NCBI GenBank assembly: GCA_903813345.2
Contig: CAIIXF020000001.1
Span: 49,123,885-49,187,884 of the forward strand
From: Owenia fusiformis
Lineage: Eukaryota; Annelida; Polychaeta; Sabellida; Oweniidae
Direction of reading: 5' to 3'
DNA length: 64,000 nucleotides
Made by a program: the position numbers and the translations under genes. This document shows positions 54,001-64,000 of the stretch, in pieces (the stretch's first letter is position 1; each line of letters starts with the position of its first letter). The notes below the pieces were generated by a model, which saw only the letters and a list, made by a program, of their open reading frames with translations, was not told where the DNA came from and did not search any database.

Positions 54001-57000
54001 TGTAAACATTAGAGAGATTTCGCACCTAGTGAAAGTAACTTATAACGTATACTTATAGGTAAACGTACAAGGTGTTTCATAATGTGAGCTTTTCGTCAGG
54101 AAAGATCTTCTCGGACTGTAATAAATACAGGTCAAAGGGATGCCATTTGTACTTTCTTGAATTGTTGCATGTTTAGTTGATCCAAATGTGTTTGTCTAGA
54201 ATAAAATAGGCTCATATATAGTACATATGTTATAGACCCATCTCTTCTCAAATTGACTTTTTGGAGATGCTCGTTATGAAACACCCTGTATGTCATATGT
54301 TGAGCTACTGAATGGGTCGTTTCCAGGAATTGCTAGAACCTACTGGTTTGATTGGTGTTTCAAATTGATGGTTAAAGTATTTGATTGGATACTGTTTCCA
54401 CTCAGCCAATTAATTTGAAAAAATGCTTGCGGTCAATTGTTCCACACACATGTAGGCAAATCTTTATACGGAGATCCAACTGTATACATTATCATCTACG
54501 TAAATATACCGTTTTGTAAGTTCATTGAACTTACACTGATCATGAAAACATTGAAATAATCAACTTGTTTATGTAATGACTCACTTTAAAGAATCATGAC
54601 TCCCTTTAAAGGATCGTGTTTATAATACACTACAACTACAAGGACACAGAAGCAAGCATTTAATTATAATGTGCATAATCTACACGTGCAGATGACAGTG
54701 CATCCATAGTCTCAAGTTGATGGAGCTTTTCTATAACGGGAATAGTTATGTTCCATTAAGTACAATTTAAAATTCATTTTAGTAAATATAATAGTTCGAC
54801 ATGACCCTTTAAACTATATGTATACGTATAAGTTGTACTTTCACTTATGTGCGAAATCTCTCTATTATGATATTTTTACTTATATAAGTGTACATATAAT
54901 AGCTTAGAATATTGAACAGGAACAATTCAATTACAATTTAATTGGGGAAATTGATGTGTCTGGTTCCATTAGAAAAAGATCTTCATATTTAAACCATTAC
55001 TAAAACCGAAACCCGTGCCAGTAACATGGAACGGACAGTTTTGGGTGACTGTCTCATTTCTAACATTGATGTGTTGTATTCAGATAATAGAAATTTTGCA
55101 TGAAACAAAAGTAGTGCAAGGAAGAGGTTTATAAATTTATTTGTATGTCAGCCTTTGATATCACTAATGACTTACCAATGGAATTCTCCCTTGCACACAA
55201 TTTACACTTCAGCACCAAACTAGCATGTCCCCTGCCTCCCTTTAATGGGGAATTCTCCTGAAAGATGATACAGTATTCTAATGAAGATATTACTGAACAG
55301 TCGTTTCTTGTTCATAAGGTAACTGAGCTTTATGTATTATTCATAGTGTACACTTACATTTTTTGTGTTTACAGTAGTTTGGTATCCATGTTATTTGCCA
55401 ATCCATGTTAATCGTTAGCATATAATGATGAGCATATAGTATAGTATTGTGTATATCAAACTTACCAACAATGAAAGGTAGGTAAACTCTGGGGTTTCTT
55501 CTCCACAATTGAGACATTTCAGCTGAAAAGACAAGAACATTGTAAAAGTCCATAGCTAACTGTCACTACATGGGCATTAGCCAAATGTAAAGCCATTATT
55601 TGGAAGCAATAAAACAGATTTCTTGATTACACAAATTTACTCAGGAATGTATTGAGGTAGGTCATTTAAGTGTGCAATGCATATACTTTCTCCAACATTG
55701 AAGAAACACTGCCTGAACAATGGCTGGATCTTACGACCACAATGTAAGTGGGTTACACAGGCGGTACCAGAAGAACAAGGGGCCTCAATTTCAAGTCAAG
55801 TCAGGCAAAAAAATTTCTGTGGAAAAAAATGTTGGGCCCCTAAAACCAAAAATTGAACCCAAGTTTAGGAAATTTAAGGCCAATTTTTGATAATTTGGCC
55901 AAAAAGGCCAAGTTATGCCAAAAAGGCCCATTTTGAGGCCCTACCAAATTTTGAGCCAAAATTTTTTAGAGCCCTAAAATGATCATGACTTGTGTGATAT
56001 CGTAACACGTTGACAGTTATTTATTGAAATTAATCACTTTCTATATTTAAAATCAAAACTCAATTCGAGATAAGTATTTGTATGAGCCCCGGACATTGTA
56101 TTTTATTAATATGATTTCCCTGCCAATTTATATTAAAGGTTGAATAAATAGTGCAGAGACGTATTCAACGATCATGGTCCTGGTATCAAAATATATCAAA
56201 TTTTGGATATATTTCATTACGGCTAACATCTATTTTCATTAGCTACAAAGAAAACCCCCGAACACCAGATTCTAACAGCCTCTCGACGCTCCTTCAGTGG
56301 CTCCCACTGTAGGTCTTGAAGAGCTTTGGTGACGCAGCCTGGTTCCCTTGAGTGACATTTGGTGACGCAGCCTGGTTCCCTTGAGTGACATTTGGTTACA
56401 AACCTGGCTGCTCTTCTCTGTACCTGTTCCAACATATCAATATCTTTTTGTCAATATGGATCCCAAGCCGAGCTGGCATACTCTAAATTAGGCCGGACTT
56501 GTTTGCGATCGGACTTGTTTGTGATCGCATGTGGTAAACGACCACTTACCTCGAGATCTGCGTTGCGACAACCCTGTGATGAGACTCAAAGCAAGAGTTG
56601 CGCCAGGGCATATTGGAGATTCGGAAATGCAACGCAGACACAAACGCAAATCTTGCGACGAGCGTGTGATAAGGCTTCCAGCACCGGATAAAGTATAGCC
56701 TATTGCATGGGCGATAATAGGATTATAGAATTTGAGAAACTCACTTTCAAATACCACCTGAAATCTTCTCCTTCTGGACGTAGATTGGTTAAAAACTCCA
56801 ACCGTGCTTTAAATTGAAGAGCAATTTTCTGAAAAAAGTCAAAATAAATAATTTTCAAAGTCATGAAATTTAACTAATAAACCATAGATCCGGCCAGATT
56901 ATTTTGAAGTAGGATCAGAAGCTCAATGAATAATTCTTTGAGCCTATGAGATCCTACTACAAAACGATCCGGCCAACATCTGTGTAATAAACAAAAATAT

Positions 57001-57025
57001 AATCTGTTTTGATCCAACTCACCAT
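51099..57025 (-). CDS. CZIB: CXXC-motif zinc-binding protein CZIB (C1orf123/UPF0587), complete
   Basis: Exons in transcript order: 57023-57025 (only the ATG), 56745-56828, 55466-55522, 55176-55257, 53357-53472, 52972-53037, 51099-51179. Product 162 aa (human 160), in frame throughout. It follows the family from end to end: [26 protein letters not shown], then the first zinc pair LKCLNCGEE, then [20 protein letters not shown] with the second CxxC, then [13 protein letters not shown], then [19 protein letters not shown], then [21 protein letters not shown] is a small conserved cytosolic zinc protein of poorly known role. The start codon alone forms the coding part of exon 1 (ATG|GTGAGT), so the Gly that follows Met in the human protein is absent. 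This start rests on splice logic. Confidence 0.95.
51784..52643. mobile_element. Large foldback element with GGGGCGTTTTGG ends and mirrored open frames
   Basis: Arms 51784-52195 and 52234-52643 (about 410 bases each) are diverged inverted copies. GGGGCGTTTTGG or its complement occurs six times: at both ends and twice at each inner edge. Each arm holds an open frame running outward from the centre, with the shared peptide [10 protein letters not shown] ... VEISEDL.LL.SGDQNA. There is no ATG at the frame starts and no recognised domain. It lies in the CZIB intron before the last exon. Confidence 0.82.
53074..53170 (-). repeat. Dispersed repeat family C, copy 8
   Basis: AAGGCATTAACATGCAAAAC, CAATTGTTACAGACACC-like centre, then GGAGACCATAACAACATGTC and ACCACTTTTTGGTGGTGGCAT. 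CZIB intron, 37 bases upstream (in transcript sense) of an exon. Confidence 0.75.
54011..54863. mobile_element. Transposon-like element with AGAGAGATTTCGCAC ends
   Basis: Inverted ends AGAGAGATTTCGCAC and GTGCGAAATCTCTCT continue inward as imperfect pairs (GTGAAAGTAACTTATAACGT, ACGTATAAGTTGTACTTTCA). A second nested inverted pair, AGGTGTTTCATAATGTGAGC and CTCGTTATGAAACACCCT, lies at about 54069-54285. No coding frame. CZIB intron. Confidence 0.75.
56223..56500 (-). pseudogene. Non-LTR retrotransposon fragment (RT C-terminal region)
   Basis: The minus strand encodes [20 protein letters not shown] then [13 protein letters not shown], then [15 protein letters not shown], the usual post-RT segment of CR1/L2-like LINEs. 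A perfect 33-base tandem duplication (the [11 protein letters not shown] repeat) interrupts it. Truncated on both sides, in a CZIB intron. Confidence 0.82.
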
Positions 57026-57470
57026 TTTTACTTTCAGTTTTTAGAAGCCTCGATTTCAATCTACAGCCCCGGGAATATCATATCTACAGCCCCGGAAATA
57101 TCGGATATTATTTATAGTATTTCATTCTATATCGATCAAAGGCCTTCCACTAATATGTTCATTGTTTAAATATATCCGACTTGAATTAAATATTGATATG
57201 AAATATGATTGATAAGTTAGCAGGAGCTAATAGCGGTGAACGAAACTCTTAATAACTTATCAGGAAGTCAATTTTCGTCCAGTGCAAAAGTGATTTGGTC
57301 CATTTGGTAAAGTATAGAAATCTAGTCGAGTAATTTTTCTTCGCTTTTACATTATTTTCACTTCAATAAAAACTGTTTGATACTTTAAATATGGCATGGG
57401 ATACTCAGAAATATAGGTTCCATCTAATCTTCTGCACTTTGAATCATAGTGTAACACGTAAATTCCGATT

Positions 57471-57879
57471 TAAGGTACAGCTGGAAAGTAACATTTTGGT
57501 AAAAATTGCTATACCAGCACATGTTATTTTCTGGTACAAAATAAAGTATGAAGGCATGTGTCAATTTCCTTGCTTTTTTCAGGAAAGTATCATTACATTG
57601 TCTTCTTTAAGAATATCTAGTAGGAGTTCAATGGGAACTCCAGGAAATTCTGATATTTCACACTTTCTTTTTTTCCAAATTTTATTTCAAAGTTTCCGGA
57701 CAACACAGGTGCTACCATTGACCTGTTTCCAGGTTTACTAAAAGTAGACAGTGTAATGATACTTTCCTGAAAAAAGCAAGGAAATACACACATGCCTTCA
57801 TACTTAATTTTGTACCAGAAAATAACATGTGCAGGTATGGCAATTTTTTACCAAAATGTTACTTTCCAGCTGAACCTTA
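57471..57879. mobile_element. Foldback element with ~128-bp arms
   Basis: Arms 57471-57597 (TAAGGTACAGCTGGAAAGTA ... CATTACA) and 57752-57879 (TGTAATGATACTTTCC ... AGCTGAACCTTA) are near-perfect inverted copies around a 154-base centre. The open frames seen across it are by-products of the repeat. Confidence 0.85.
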
Positions 57880-58236
57880 AACATTTTCATTATTTCAGTT
57901 TTCTAGTTCCAGTGAGATTGCATGAGAATGAGCCCCGGGGAGACCCTATCTGTTGCAAGACTTATGCCTGGCACAACCGTCACCATGTTATTAAGTGTTT
58001 TTAAGTTTCGCAAGGATCCTGCCATGACCGTGGTAGTGTTATCGTGATAGTATAACCATAATGATAAGGTTACCTGTATTTTACAACAAGCGAGCAGACC
58101 CAGGCGGGCGCTTTTATTTTTTTCATTGGGGTGGTAGGATCAAAAACACACTCCAAAATTGATTTATGGACTATCTTTGAGATTATGTTGTCATAACAAA
58201 AAAAGCTAACATACTTGGGCCTGAGGCCTACCCGAA

Positions 58237-58940
58237 GGGTTTGTGTAAAAAACCGTGTGACTGGGTAACCGGGTGACCAGGTACTTAACGTTCCTAGCAG
58301 GGTTAGGAATTTTTTTTATTTATAACGTTGGATCTGGAGGATACATGTACGTTATTTCCGACGTCACGTTAGATTTTAACGTTAACAATACGTCGGAAAT
58401 GAACCGACTTAGTGAGAACACAAAGTTTTTGTCATGTTTTTTTCCACCAACAAATATTTTGATATTAAAAGCCTGTTTTGACAACGTTGAATTTTAACGT
58501 TTGAGTTACGTCACATATGGACCAATGTAGTAAAAAATCAAACGTTCCTGTTTGTTATGTTTTCCACACTAACGAACTTTACGGACACGTTATAACAACG
58601 TTCTTTTTATACCATCAATAGATGTCTCATGTTTACGTTGCCTCGATGTGTAAAGAACGAAAATGTGCAACGTCTTCTAGGAACTTATATGCTTCTTATG
58701 AGCAACGTGACATGGACGTCACTGTTTGCTGGATCGATTATTTTAAAAAGTGCTCTGTCTCGTATAGGGTAAAAATATCGAACAGCAGTGCACTCGGTAG
58801 GCTAAGTCTGTCAAGTCAATTCGCTACTATATATCGGGGGAAATGTGGAACTTTGAAAGTTCGTAACCCTGCTAGGAATGTTAGGTACCTGGTCGACCGG
58901 GTACCCAGTTACCCGGTCACCCGGTTTTTTACACAAACCC
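58237..58940. mobile_element. Mutator-like MITE with 9-bp target duplication
   Basis: Ends GGGTTTGTGTAAAAAACCG and CGGTTTTTTACACAAACCC continue into GGGTAACCGGGTGACC/GTTACCCGGTCACCC. Flanking duplication CTACCCGAA at 58228-58236 and 58941-58949. Nine-base duplications and long inverted ends point to the MULE superfamily. The 704-bp body carries no transposase. Confidence 0.85.
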
Positions 58941-59596
58941 CTACCCGAATAAATAGTATCCAAATTGTCCTTGAAAATAAGAAATCAAGTTTACTGAAGC
59001 AGGGTTTAAATTCCTGTCAATCGTTTGTGACGTCACATGCGTGCTACCTAACCAACAACAAAACAAACAAGTATATGGTATCGTTTAGTGCCTTACACTA
59101 CTGATGGTATCAGGCCGGGGTATCAGGGCTAGGCAACTTTTTTCTCCAGGCAGATCTTGACAAAGAGTTTGCTGCATTATCTTGTTGGACCTATCTTGTT
59201 GTTGTCATCTTCCAGTCAGGTCAAGGTGTCACTCCTGTAAATCATTGAAAAATATTGAACAAAATTACAGAATTCAAGTTCTGGGGTACATATCGCAATT
59301 TTCGAACGAATTACCCCATACAATGACTATATTTCTGCGTTCCCCTATACACAACCTTCATCTTGACACTATTTCGCGTCGCGATTTTTGAATATCACTA
59401 CGCCAACATAGGGACTCATTTTTAAGTAATGTTAAAGCCTGATATGACCGTGACAATGGTTGAAAGGCCTGTCATGACCATGGTAATGTGTGACACGGGC
59501 CGTGACAATGGTTGCAAGGCCTGGCATGACTGTGGTAATGTTAAAGCACAAGACCTTTTTTTTTTTCTTTAATCACAATTACATAATCATCACTTC

Positions 59597-59642
59597 TTCC
59601 AGGAAATACATGTGTGCTTACATCCATACATAGTATATAAGA
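59597..59642 (+). promoter_or_regulatory. TATA box with upstream STAT/GAS-type site
   Basis: TATATAAG at 59635-59642, about 50 bases before the ATG at 59691. TTCCAGGAA at 59597-59605 fits the STAT dimer consensus TTCN3GAA. Use as a promoter is inferred from position. A single such 9-mer is not strong evidence on its own. Confidence 0.45.
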
Positions 59643-59690
59643 AGGTCAAAGGAGGAAATAATCGCAGCAATTTGACAGCAGCCTCAGGGC

Positions 59691-62600
59691 ATGGATCTGA
59701 AAAGGCAAATATTACAATTCTTTGAATCACATCCAGATGAAAGTTTACAAGCACTTGACTTGAAACATCTTGGACAGAAGAAGGATATCAACCATCAGTT
59801 ATATGCCCTTCAGAAGGAAGGAGTAATCGAGAAAGTCCAGGAGGCATATCTTCCATTGTGGAAGTTGATTTCACAACCAATGTCTCACAATCAAGATGGA
59901 ACATTATCACATATGGGTGATACTGTGACTACCAATGAGACTACAGCTACCAAGGCCCAGCCATCTTTAGCAACATCTGATCAATTAATCACTTCACAGG
60001 TAAGTTAATCAGTGGTGTCTTCTGAATATTAAGCTGTCTAAACAAATGCTTTTGTGGGATGGTTGATCTAATTTAATTTTGATTTAGAGATTAATAATAA
60101 GACGAAACATTTCAAATTTGCAATATAGTCTTTTGAAACACAGTATAGACATATCAAAATCAAAGTTAGACTTTTATTGACATATATAGTCTACTTGTAT
60201 AGGCGAGTGATTAGAAATATAAATATTTTAAAGTCTAATCTTAGTCTAATCAAGTGAAGAAACAGTTTTATTTATCATTTGAATTTCTACTCACATCATC
60301 CCATCTTCAGACCCAATTTTAGTCAGACGATGTTCATTCAAAATCGAATCAATTAAAATATGCATTGTCTAGTTAAATGTTTCACTGAGAGTAAAGGATG
60401 TCTAATTTTAGATGAAATACCTTGACCCGAGTTTGAAGAACTTATTTGACCAAGCGGGTATATCAGCTGATCAACTCCAAGATAAGGAAACTGCTTCATT
60501 TATATATGACTTCATAGAACAACAGGGAGGGCTTGATGCAGTTAGGAAAGAGACTGCTCCACCCCCTCCTACATCCAGAAACAGGAGAGCTCCTCCTCCT
60601 CCACCACCTTCGAGAGGGCTTCAGCGTGGCCTGGGTGCTTCCCCTCCTCCAGCTCCATCCAGAAGTATGGATGCCCCACCCCAGCCCCCACCACTCAGCC
60701 AGATCAGACAAGGAGCGAAATCAAAAGAGGTAAGCCTCAGATAATGTTTATCTTCAATCGTATGGGGATCCATGGTGATCACCTATAGTACACTGTACAT
60801 GTGAGAACAATTTGAAATTAATTTCTACTGCACTCTTGGGTGCTATATATTGTGACTATTATCCCACCAAACAAAGTTTGAGGGGGATAAAGGAAAGCCA
60901 TCTATCCTCAATGGGAATCGATCCTGCACCGTATATTAACTATATGGCAAATCTTTACCGTTAATCCAGCATGAATTTAAGGCCATAGAAAAATTTATAG
61001 GGAAGACTACTCCAAAGTACTAAAAACTACGATGAGTTGTCCAGGGGATGAGTTGTCTAGGGGATGAGTTTTCCAGGGGATGAGTTGTCCAGGGGATGAG
61101 TTGTCTAGGGGATGAGTTGTCCAGGAGATGAGTTGTCTAGGGATGAGTTGTCCAGGAATGAGTTGTCTAGGGGATGAGGGTCCGGTTACCAACATATGTA
61201 AGAAGTAGTAAACTAAGAAAAGTTAGAAGGCACATCACGAAAGAAAACAACAGATATAAGACAATAAGGGAACATCAGTAAGGGGAAGGAGAGAGTTTTT
61301 CTGGCCTGATCAAAATGTTTAACCCATCTACGTGCAGTCTCAAGTCTATTGAAAATGACTAACACCACAATCAAATACAAGACAATCAAGACAAATAAAG
61401 AAGAAAGAAGACAATAAAGAAGAAAGAAGACAACGAATGAAGACACTGATGTAGCAGCAACAAATGGAGTCCGTTCGTTCGTTCATTTGTCCAGGAAATA
61501 ACTCAAATACCCTTTGACGAATTTGATTCAAATTTTATAGGCTTGTGCCTATATGGGTATAGGACCTCTCCTCGAGAAGGAATTTTCAATATGGCCTCAC
61601 AATTCAAAATGGCTGCCATTTTTTGTAAAAAATGTAATTTTTGATAACTCAAATACTAGTTGACAGATTTGGTTCAAATTTTATATGCTGGTGCCTAGGG
61701 ACAAATGAGCTTTGCTACAAAAGAGATTTTTAAGATGGCCACTTAATTATAAGTTTTCTAAGTTAACTCAAATACCTGTGAATGGCTTTGGTTCAAATTT
61801 TATATGCTGATACCACGGGAGCTATTTTATTTTCGCTATTTATCATGACATGTTTTGTTTGGTGGGATAAATTGCTACTCCGTGGAGTTGCTGTTTTCTA
61901 GTTGTGATCAGTGTCTCACTTATTTTGTCTACGCTACCAGAACAGGAGATTCAATAAAATATTAAAAAGTCTTCATTCTAGCATAATCAAGTGGAATAAC
62001 ATTTTTATTATATTAATTTATTATTTGAATTACCACAACTGGCATCACACCATCTTCAGATCCATTTTAGTCAGACAAAGATTATTCAAAATTAAATCAA
62101 TTAAAATATGCACTCCAGTTGTCTAGTTAAATTCCATATATCTTGATGAGAGTAAAGAATTGAATCTCAAGGTTCATTCTATGACAAAAGTGGAATGTCT
62201 AATTTTAGATGAACAACCTTGACCTTAACAACCTTGACCCCAGTTTGAAGAGTGTATTTGACCAAGTGGGTATATCAGCCAAAGACCTCCAGGATAAGGA
62301 AACTGCTACATTTATATATGACTTCATAAAACAACAGGGAGGGCTTGATGCAGTTAGGAAAGAGACAGAAAGAGGTAAGATACTAAATGTGATAAATAAG
62401 TTAAGTCCAAAGAGAGAGAGCACTTCTTTTCAGTTAACAGGGTTTATATTTTAGAACCGCCCACTAGATTTATATGCACCCTTTTATGCACATATTTAGG
62501 CAAACAAATTGAGAGATTGATTTGCCATTATGAAAGGGATGTATCTTGGTATATTTTATTTATGTTTTAGGCTGTTCCCCAGCTACTTTCAAACCAGTTA

Positions 62601-63127
62601 AGAGTGGGATGGCTGCCCGACCCCCTCCCCCATCCAGAAACAGGGGAGCCCCTCTCCCACCACCACCTGGTCGAAATAGGGCTGTCCCTCCTCCTCCCCC
62701 ATCTTCTAGAGGGCTTCAGCGTAGCATGGATGCTCCCCCTCCTCCAGCTTCATCCAAAGGTATGGGTGCCTCATCCCGGCCCCTGCCACCCAGACAAGGA
62801 ACAAAATTAAAAGAGGTAGGCTTTCTGAAAGCAAGTTTTGATATTAGTCTCAGCTACTACTGTTGATTTGCTACGTTTTTGCGTTGCTGTTGTCTAGTAT
62901 TGTAATTGTAATCATGGAATTTGAGGGCTATGTTTCGGGAGGATCTGCATGTTTAGTTCATCCAGAGGGAAATATCTACAGTATTTCTTACAAGTACCCA
63001 GATCATTAACATCACGTACATGTATGTTATTTATTTGCATATTAGAAGTCTGATCCTACAAACAAAACCAAATTTACAAGTGCACCTGATGAAGAATGTG
63101 AATCAGCTCTTGTACCACCAGAATCAG
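59691..63127 (+). CDS. Z-alpha domain / WASP GBD-like / proline-rich protein (5' part, continues past window)
   Basis: Exons 59691-59999, 60412-60729, 62209-62374, 62571-62815, 63046-63127; phases 0,0,1,0 agree. 373 codons are present and the last exon ends in phase 1 at a GT donor, so the gene goes on to the right. Residues 4-60 form a Z-alpha winged helix. K30, N34, Y38, P55 and W57 match the Z-form contacts K169, N173, Y177, P193 and W195 of ADAR1, while R174 and P192 are replaced by His and Leu. Residues ~107-150 ([33 protein letters not shown]) match the part of the WASP/N-WASP GTPase-binding domain just after CRIB. CRIB itself is missing. A Pro-rich stretch and [12 protein letters not shown] (WH2-like) follow. 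Exons 62209-62815 repeat the module, beginning [10 protein letters not shown]. An in-frame TGA lies 18 bases before the ATG. I infer a cytosolic protein able to bind Z-form nucleic acid and engage actin regulators; no function is proven. Confidence 0.8.
60862..61905 (-). mobile_element. Family B element, second copy (reverse orientation)
   Basis: Outer sequences TATCCCACCAAACAAAG and TTTGGTGGGATAAATTGCTA, CTCCGTGGAGTTGCTGTTTT are the reverse complement of those at 26431-26480. Two to three satellite-type units with AATGGCTGCCATTTTT and GGTTCAAATTTTATATGCTG lie inside (61500-61850). It fills the intron separating the two WASP-like modules. Confidence 0.72.
61031..61178. repeat. 16-bp minisatellite
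   Basis: About nine tandem copies of GGGGATGAGTTGTCCA (or TCTA) in the intron between the two WASP-like modules, inside the family B element. Confidence 0.88.
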
Positions 63128-63457
63128 GTATTTACTGTTTTACAATGTGGATAACACTCCCATTAGGGGGTCTTCCATCTTATTTGATGTGTGGTACTGT
63201 TACAAATTGAATTAAACACACAATACAATACAATTTTAATTCAAAAATTAACCTACATGTAAGTTGAAGAAATCATTATTAAGAGCTTTATAAAGATCTT
63301 TTTAATAGATCACCAATAAAGAACATCAAATACGCTTGGATATATTGGTCATATTGATGATGTCATAGTTTGTAGGTAGTTATATTTGCAAACAACATAT
63401 ACTGAGATATTATTTCTTTAGAATTAGCATTAAATTGATCCTGTTTTTGTTGCTTAT

Positions 63458-64000
63458 AATGTCTCCACCAAATATGGTGACATATTGTTATGGTCTCCAA
63501 CTTTTTGTGATGGCTGTTGGTGTCTGGCAGTTGGTGTCTAACAGTCGGCGTCTGTAACAAATTCTTACAACTTCCAATAACTTAACAAATACAGTTTAGA
63601 CCGACTTCAATTTTTTTCAAAATCCTCTACAAGTTTTTAAAAGTTCAAATCTGAGTTCAGATTTGAGATTTAACCTTCAATGACCTTCTTGAGGTCAAAA
63701 AGGTCTTTTCAACTTGTTTCAAATTGACCAATTTTTTTTTCAAAATCATCTTAGTTCTCAGAAGTTCAAATCTGACTATTTGAGATTTGACCTCCAATGA
63801 CCTTCTCATGGTAAAAAAAGGTTGAAGAATTTTTTTCAAAATCACCTGCAAGGTCTCAGAAGTTCAAATCTGACTTTAGATTCGAGATGCTTCAAATTGA
63901 CCAATATTTCTCAAAATCCTCTACAAGGATTCTGATTTGAATTTAGTTTTAGATTTGATCTTCAATAACCTTCTCAAAGTGAAAAAGGTCAAAAAGGTAT
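63458..64000 (+). mobile_element. Dispersed repeat family C, copy 9 (cut by window edge)
   Basis: Same 5' end and body as the copy at 44916 (CACCAAATATGGTGACATAT, TGTTATGGTCTCCAAC, GTAACAAATTCTTACAACTT), then at least three core units with CAAATCTGA and GACCTTCTC motifs, running to the end of the window. It lies in an intron of the Z-alpha/WASP-like gene. Confidence 0.8.

Larger units (their letters stand above)
57026..59590. other. Spacer between CZIB and the Z-alpha/WASP-like gene
   Basis: No gene seen. Contains a short duplication of CTACAGCCCCGG-type sequence (57061-57110), a foldback element (57471-57879), a Mutator-like element with target duplication (58237-58940), and two diverged ~55-base direct repeats with GACCGTGACAATGGTTG and AAGGCCTG motifs (59430-59545) just before the next promoter. 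Confidence 0.6.

Noticed and set aside
56488-56757. 89-codon minus-strand frame
   Set aside because: Overlaps the CZIB exon only by a few bases and has no similarity to a known protein; mostly intron.
57391-58004. Two frames of 116 and 70 codons
   Set aside because: They run over the arms of the foldback element 57471-57879; similarity between them comes from the inverted repeat.
58622-59104. 160-codon open frame on the plus strand
   Set aside because: It starts inside the Mutator-like element, crosses its right end at 58940 and runs into flanking DNA. No known domain.
60412-60414. ATG at the start of the WASP-like exon as the gene's true start
   Set aside because: It follows an acceptor AG directly and is in phase with the Z-alpha exon. 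The duplicate at 62209 also begins with ATG, so it is probably an internal Met. Not fully excluded without transcripts.

Overview
This is animal nuclear DNA. It is AT-rich, carries many short exons with GT-AG introns, and is full of short inverted-repeat transposons. The conserved genes, the non-LTR fragments and the repeats that carry internal tandem cores suggest a lophotrochozoan, most likely a bivalve or other mollusc. The group is an inference; only 'bilaterian invertebrate' is firm.

Layout: (1) 115-18885 (+) is the 3' part of a cubilin-like gene: 32 exons encoding 16 complete CUB domains and one partial one, ending in a CUB domain. (2) 22421-23755 (+) is a single-exon class A GPCR of unassigned ligand. 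(3) 41403 down to 25500 (-) is a complete 22-exon SMARCC (BAF155/BAF170/Moira) gene, 1082 aa, the SWI/SNF scaffold. (4) 41651-48925 (+) is complete COPZ1 (coatomer zeta, 7 exons, 177 aa), which shares a 247-bp divergent promoter with SMARCC. (5) 57025 down to 51099 (-) is complete CZIB/C1orf123 (7 exons, 162 aa), convergent with COPZ1. (6) 59691 to beyond the right edge (+) is a gene whose first exon encodes a Z-alpha (Z-DNA/Z-RNA binding) winged helix. It splices in frame to WASP-type autoinhibitory-domain/proline-rich/WH2-like modules, present twice in tandem.

Gene 6 is the most unusual item. I know of no described protein that joins Z-alpha to a WASP regulatory region. A TATA box and a STAT-type TTCN3GAA site lie just upstream of its start codon.

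Introns and spacers hold at least fifteen inverted-repeat elements. Two have clear target-site duplications: a hAT-type with 8 bp and a Mutator-like one with 9 bp. There is a nine-copy dispersed family with internal tandem cores, a second family carrying ~145-bp satellite repeats, two LINE fragments and several minisatellites. Two separate genes also show local tandem duplication across an exon edge, which multiplies splice donors (cubilin-like gene) or acceptors (SMARCC). All exon limits were read by eye from splice consensus, reading phase and homology, and no transcript data were used.
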